Positions 59,837 through 64,000 of a stretch of 64,000 nt of DNA are shown piece after piece. The translations under genes and the position numbers were made by a program. The DNA comes from Owenia fusiformis (Eukaryota > Annelida > Polychaeta > Sabellida > Oweniidae): assembly GCA_903813345.2 (NCBI GenBank), contig CAIIXF020000003.1, forward strand, positions 9,132,218 to 9,196,217, given 5' to 3'. The notes beneath the pieces were generated by a model that saw only the letters and a program-made list of their open reading frames with translations, had not been told where the DNA came from and made no database searches. The stretch's first letter is position 1. Each line of letters starts with the position of its first letter.

Positions 59837-61202
59837 TCCAAATATATAGAACATAATCATAGAGCCATAAGGGAAAATAGAAAACTTGAAAATTATTTAA
59901 AAATTGATTACAATCTGGAAAGATGTTTAACATTAAGCGTGAACAAAATGTTAATTTTTAAAATGGCCAGGTTTAGATTAGCAAACCATAATTTAAGAAT
60001 TGAAACAGGGAGACACGAGAAAAAGAAAAAAGATGGCACTAAACAGCATCGACTTGAAATAAATGAAAGAATTTGTCAGATTTGCAATAAGGGGGAAGTA
60101 AAGGATGAAAAACATTTTCTTCTTGTGTGTGATGGCTATAAAAAATGTACACTCCCCTCCATAAGTTTGGCAACCTTTTTTCCCCCATTGAACTACGTGT
60201 TAAAGCCTCTTTACCTTTGAATTTTTATTTACTTAACCTGCGATAAAAATACTTATAATATTGATGGAAACGTAATTTGACTTTAATTCCAATACCTCCA
60301 AATTTTCTCAATTGTTTTCCTCAGTTACAATAGGTCGAAAATTGATGATAAATTTGATGAAGTTTTGAAAATCGACATTCCCATGTTAACTAATGGGAAA
60401 TGGTAGGTTTGCCGCAAGTCATATGACAGAATATCCATCCATCCGAATCCTTGCAAAAAATACGAGTTAGGCAGGCAATTGAATTTGCTAACTTTATCTA
60501 ACACAAAATTGATATGTTTTTTCAGGTTCAACAAAGTTATAGGGCTTTAAAGTCAAAATTGCTTTTCAAAAAACCTCTCCCATTGAAATAACACAGGCAT
60601 CGAAACACTATTTTCAAAAATGACTTTGAAGCGCTGTAACTTTAATATTCATCAAATAAACTAAACACTTAGTGTTCAAAAAACTTAGACAATTCAAATT
60701 TCTATATAAAACTATTTTTTGCCGAATCTTTTACTGAAAAGATATCCTGATTTCTGATTTGCCCCGAACCCTCCATTTCCCATTGGATTACATGGGAATG
60801 ACGAATTTAAAAAATTCATCAAATTTATCATCAATATTCGACCTATTGTAATTGAGGAAAAAAATTGAGAAAATTTGGAGGTATTGGAAATAAAGTCAAG
60901 TTACGTTTCCATCAATATTATAAGTTATTTCATCTCCGGTTAAGTAAATAAAAATTCAAACGTAAAGAGGCTTTAACACGTAGTTCAATTGGGAAAAAAG
61001 GTTGCCAAACTTATGGAGGGGAGTGTAGATTTGACTTTTTAATAAACTAAGTTTTATTGACACATTTGATAATATGTCGGATGAAGAAAAATATAACTTT
61101 TTAATGACTTCTGATGATTTTGAAATTGTTAACGAATTGATACATTTTATAAATAAACTTTTTAATCAGCGTCGGGAGCTATTTGAAAAAGGAAAAAATT
61201 AG
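59837..61202 (+). pseudogene. Non-LTR retrotransposon ORF2 C-terminal end, split by a MITE
   Basis: The frame from 59837 reads ENYLKIDYNLERCLTLSVNK, then ARFRLANHNLRIETGRH and CQICNKGEVKDEKHFLLVC, a zinc-knuckle-like C-x2-C...H-x4-C (12 residues between the second C and the H). This is the usual C-terminal segment after the reverse transcriptase of LINE-type elements. The frame is broken at 60148 by the inserted MITE. After it, with a shift, it resumes as FIDTFDNMSDEEKYNFLMTS and ends KLFNQRRELFEKGKN with stop TAG at 61200-61202. Endonuclease and reverse transcriptase parts are absent. Family placement (CR1/L2 side) is inference. Confidence 0.72.
60150..61025. mobile_element. Mariner-type MITE with long inverted ends, 876 bp
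   Basis: TA (60148-60149), then CACTCCCCTCCATAAGTTTG; the right end is CAAACTTATGGAGGGGAGTG, then TA (61026-61027). Inverted similarity runs about 230 bp from each end. It is inserted in the LINE frame, and half of another copy lies at 1263-1813. Confidence 0.9.
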
Positions 61203-61496
61203 ATTGTATGATAGTATTTTTGAAACAATGCATGTTGTTTTTTAACTGTATAATTATACGTAAATGTCTTGTAATTGATTTTGTGAGGAAACCAAGTGTT
61301 TGGTTTGAAACACAATAAAATCTTGAATCTTGAATCCATAACAACTAAGAGCTCCTCATTTTCAATGTTGTTTTATCATGACGTCATATAACACTTTTGT
61401 CTATGAAATCTCGGAATATGATACCATTATCTGTGACGTCAGTGACATATTGCCCCATCAACAAATAAACAAACAAATGAATGAACTATACGTCAT

Positions 61497-62045
61497 CATA
61501 ATGGAATAGTGATCGAAGCAGAGGGAAAGGAGATGAGAACCACACAGCATCGACCTCGAACAGAAGGATATGTACGTTATTTCTGAGCAATGCATGTGCT
61601 AACAAAGCCCTATTGAACAATTTCCACACATATTTTGCATGTTCGGTCACATCAGTCGTTGCAATCGTGTAAAAAACAAAGGTAACGTCTGGCCAATCAC
61701 GTCGAAGTTTCTTCAATGCTTTTTCATCCGTGGCAATAATAAGCACTTGTTCATGAACATTCATATTGATAGTGTTACATAACCAACTGTAAGTCATTTC
61801 CAGATACGCTTCATTCACCAACGTCACGGCAACAATGCCATTATCAGTTTTATTAGCTATAATTCTAGCATTTCTGACAACTTCCGTTGAATCATCTTGA
61901 TTGTTGCGCTTAACATGCCTAATGTCCCCTTCGTTCACATTCCAAGGATTTTTTCCTCATGATGATACCCCTGCAGTATATTGTAAATCAAAACTCAAAT
62001 TATTATTCCGCCCAGAATGAGGCCCAACTGTTTCCTGTATGTCAT
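61497..62045 (-). pseudogene. Truncated inverted copy of the GT77-like gene
   Basis: Starts with MTYRKQLGLILGGIII, parallel to the gene at 24769. A GGA to TGA change makes a stop at codon 17. A one-base deletion in the A run after HHEE and a deletion of about 30 bases follow. From VNEGDIRHVKR the frame stays open with about 90 percent identity by eye to LLRSLFHYD, where similarity ends. The catalytic C-terminal half, including APGFIFARP, is missing. The duplicated segment also includes upstream flank: 61495-62545 inverted matches 23992-25347 with about 300 bp deleted. The copy therefore arose by DNA duplication, not by reverse transcription. The 150-codon open part is a relic. Confidence 0.85.
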
Positions 62046-62545
62046 TTAAAAAACTCTGGAATAAAAAACAGAATAAAAAGCAATTGATCAATTATTGATA
62101 GTTAATGCAATTTTACATCGGTTTCAGAATAATAAATAAGTATATGGCTTTGTTTTCTTAAAAAAGAAAACGACTTTATTTCTTTAGAATAACCTAAACT
62201 ATCATGAAATATTCTCAATAAATGTGTAAACATTACTACTAGCCTTAACTACTAGTGTTTGTCTACTCGACTAGACATAAAGATGTAACATATTTTGATT
62301 TTGTCTGCATGAAATAGAAAAAACATTGTGTATCCAGGGACTATTATATAGATCAAAAATGCGTTTTTAGACCCGCTGTAAGATACGCGAATATAGAAAG
62401 CGCATGTAGTACACTCTTCTGCAAAAGCTTGGCAATTCTCGAAATCGCTGGTGTATGCGTTAAATGCTCGAAAACCTTTTTAAGATTGAAACATTTTTGT
62501 TTAACCATTGCTTATTTAATGAGAAAAACAATTTTATAAAAATGC
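62046..62545 (-). repeat. Duplicated 5' flank of the GT77-like gene
   Basis: Matches 23992-24768 inverted, with about 24190-24475 missing. The splice-site-like TTATTCCAG before the ATG is kept, with a small insertion. Confidence 0.75.
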
Positions 62546-64000
62546 ATCCCTAGATATAGATTTGTCATTATTTTACTTTAATCAGTTGTAAATTGAGTAT
62601 GATAAATTGTTTACAATTTTAACTCTGAATATTTGGGAAATAAATAAAAGGATTTCTTCATTTTGTTTAGAAAAGTCAATTTACTTGTCTCACACAAATT
62701 TCTCTAAAAAGTGGATTGCTTGATTTACTATTTTCCATTGGTTTACAAACGATTTCGATCTATTATAATCTATACTAAGGGCAACACGTTATAAATTGGA
62801 AATTTAGTTAATTAAGTAGACTACAATATACTAGAAAAAATCCATTGAGTATCAAACCCCGCAGAACAAAACATATTTTATCAAATATCTCGTTTTTATG
62901 AACAAGTCGTACTATACAAGTAGGACGTAAAGACTAGGCTGCGTAATGGCGAGCTTGACTACTCTATATTTCAATGGGGCTTCACAAACATCTCCATATC
63001 TTTTCTGTTTTCTGTAAAGAACAAAAACAAAAATATATTTTGAGTTCACGTTGTCTTCAGATAACATTTTAATCAAACACTAGCAATCTTGTAATGGTGC
63101 ATTCGGACTTTCCTGATGTACAGTCAGAGTCGATATGGACGTTCAACATTTTACCCATACTCGTTTCCCATCATACCTTAGAAATCAAAGATGCATTTTA
63201 CCCCCATATTTCAAGTTCATAATCCAGCAATGATACCTCCCGGAACCCTTTGGGAACAAGGCAATCTTAAGCCAGCGCCCAACTCCGCGGCAGATCTTTC
63301 TAAATCAAGATAATCTTAGCAATCGACATAGACGCTTGATCACATTTGCCCTGGGTGACGTCAAATTAGGTTCCAATAGTAACAATCAAATGAACCAATC
63401 AGATAATAGAAACTTTATTTTTGTGTTATGTTTGGGGAACGTCTGGACCAAGTTTCAAGATAATTGGTCAAGCAGCATAGAAATGGCAACACCATTGACG
63501 CTACTTCTGGATCACCCTGTACCATGATCAAGAGCAATATCTACCCAAATTATTCTATTGAATGAGAAAAAAGGATTGAATTTTATGGTTTGCCAACCTA
63601 CCGTATGTATGCACGCGTTGTTTACGGGTGTGTAGGCGTTAATTAAATACATAATGATACAATCGCATTCTAGCGAAAAGTTCAACCCCAAGATCCTTGT
63701 GCAAGTTAATAACATACTCATGTTTGTGCCAGGAACAACTGTTGCAATTGATGGCATATGAAACATTATTTCTTTTCTGGGTATCTCGGTGCACTATTTG
63801 CTCAAATGTGAAAGATGTACATCATATGTTAAATGAGTTATGTATTCCTGAAAATAACATGTGACTTTAAAGACGGCTGCATAAAGATTCCAAAAAGTAC
63901 ACATCTCCCTAACACCAAATTGTGAACATATGTTGGCTAGGTATACTAGGTATATGGGCTCATCTGACATTTTCAGTACATTTTCAAAAAATGCCAGATC
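62546..64000. other. Intergenic; possible transposon end at 63519
   Basis: No gene is supported. ...CTTCTGGATCACCCTG then TA (63520-63521) looks like the right end of a mariner-type element (inverse CAGGGTGATCCAGAAG); I did not find its left end. Confidence 0.35.

Larger units (their letters stand above)
59837..61337 (+). mobile_element. 5'-truncated LINE 3' end
   Basis: After the ORF stop comes a short 3' UTR ending AATAAAATCTTGAATCTTGAATCC. The TTGAATC repeats at the end are the kind of short tandem tail found on CR1/L2-type LINEs in place of poly(A). The 5' part is missing, as usual for LINE copies. Confidence 0.7.

Overview
The window looks like AT-rich nuclear DNA from an invertebrate animal, probably marine. 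Genes are sparse, introns follow GT...AG, one gene is built from secreted modules (CCP/sushi and TSP1-like), and transposable elements are dense and nested. Many homopolymer C/G runs and one 500-base assembly gap (11598-12097) are present. An enteropneust hemichordate or a similar invertebrate deuterostome would fit, but I cannot fix the species from sequence alone.

Region by region: 1-4060 is repeats: a ~355-bp tandem repeat, half of a long-TIR element, a 5' mariner fragment, an inverted-repeat block and a palindromic MITE. 4065-10300 is the 3' part of a multi-exon gene on the + strand. Three tandem copies of a two-exon cassette (eight-cysteine module, then CCP module) are followed by a last exon coding a TSP1-like, poly-Asp, furin-site tail. 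All internal exons are phase 1-1 and exactly 159 or 177 nt. 12474-15565 holds an intronless type II membrane glycosyltransferase-like gene (13111-14226) between two inverted-repeat elements. 18789-22600 contains transposase remnants. 24769-25779 is a second glycosyltransferase-like gene (GT77/PF03407-like). A decayed inverted partial copy lies at 61497-62045, and a 42-bp shred at 16221-16262. From 30.7 kb to the end the window is almost all mobile DNA: a hAT-like element inside a hairpin (31097-32659), a 6.2-kb CACTA-like element with 3-bp target duplication (34389-40575), a TA-flanked element with a 59-60-bp array (42349-43440), a 13-kb inverted-repeat structure (45740-58925) carrying nested insertions, and a truncated LINE split by a mariner-type MITE (59837-61337).

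How the genes fit together: the CCP/TSP1 gene would make a secreted or pericellular protein, and the two glycosyltransferase-like genes would make Golgi type II enzymes. Nothing in the sequence ties the three into one pathway. The strongest candidates for something new are the repeated eight-cysteine + CCP protein, the 13-kb foldback with its ~365-bp arrays, and the element with the palindrome-rich 59-60-bp array.
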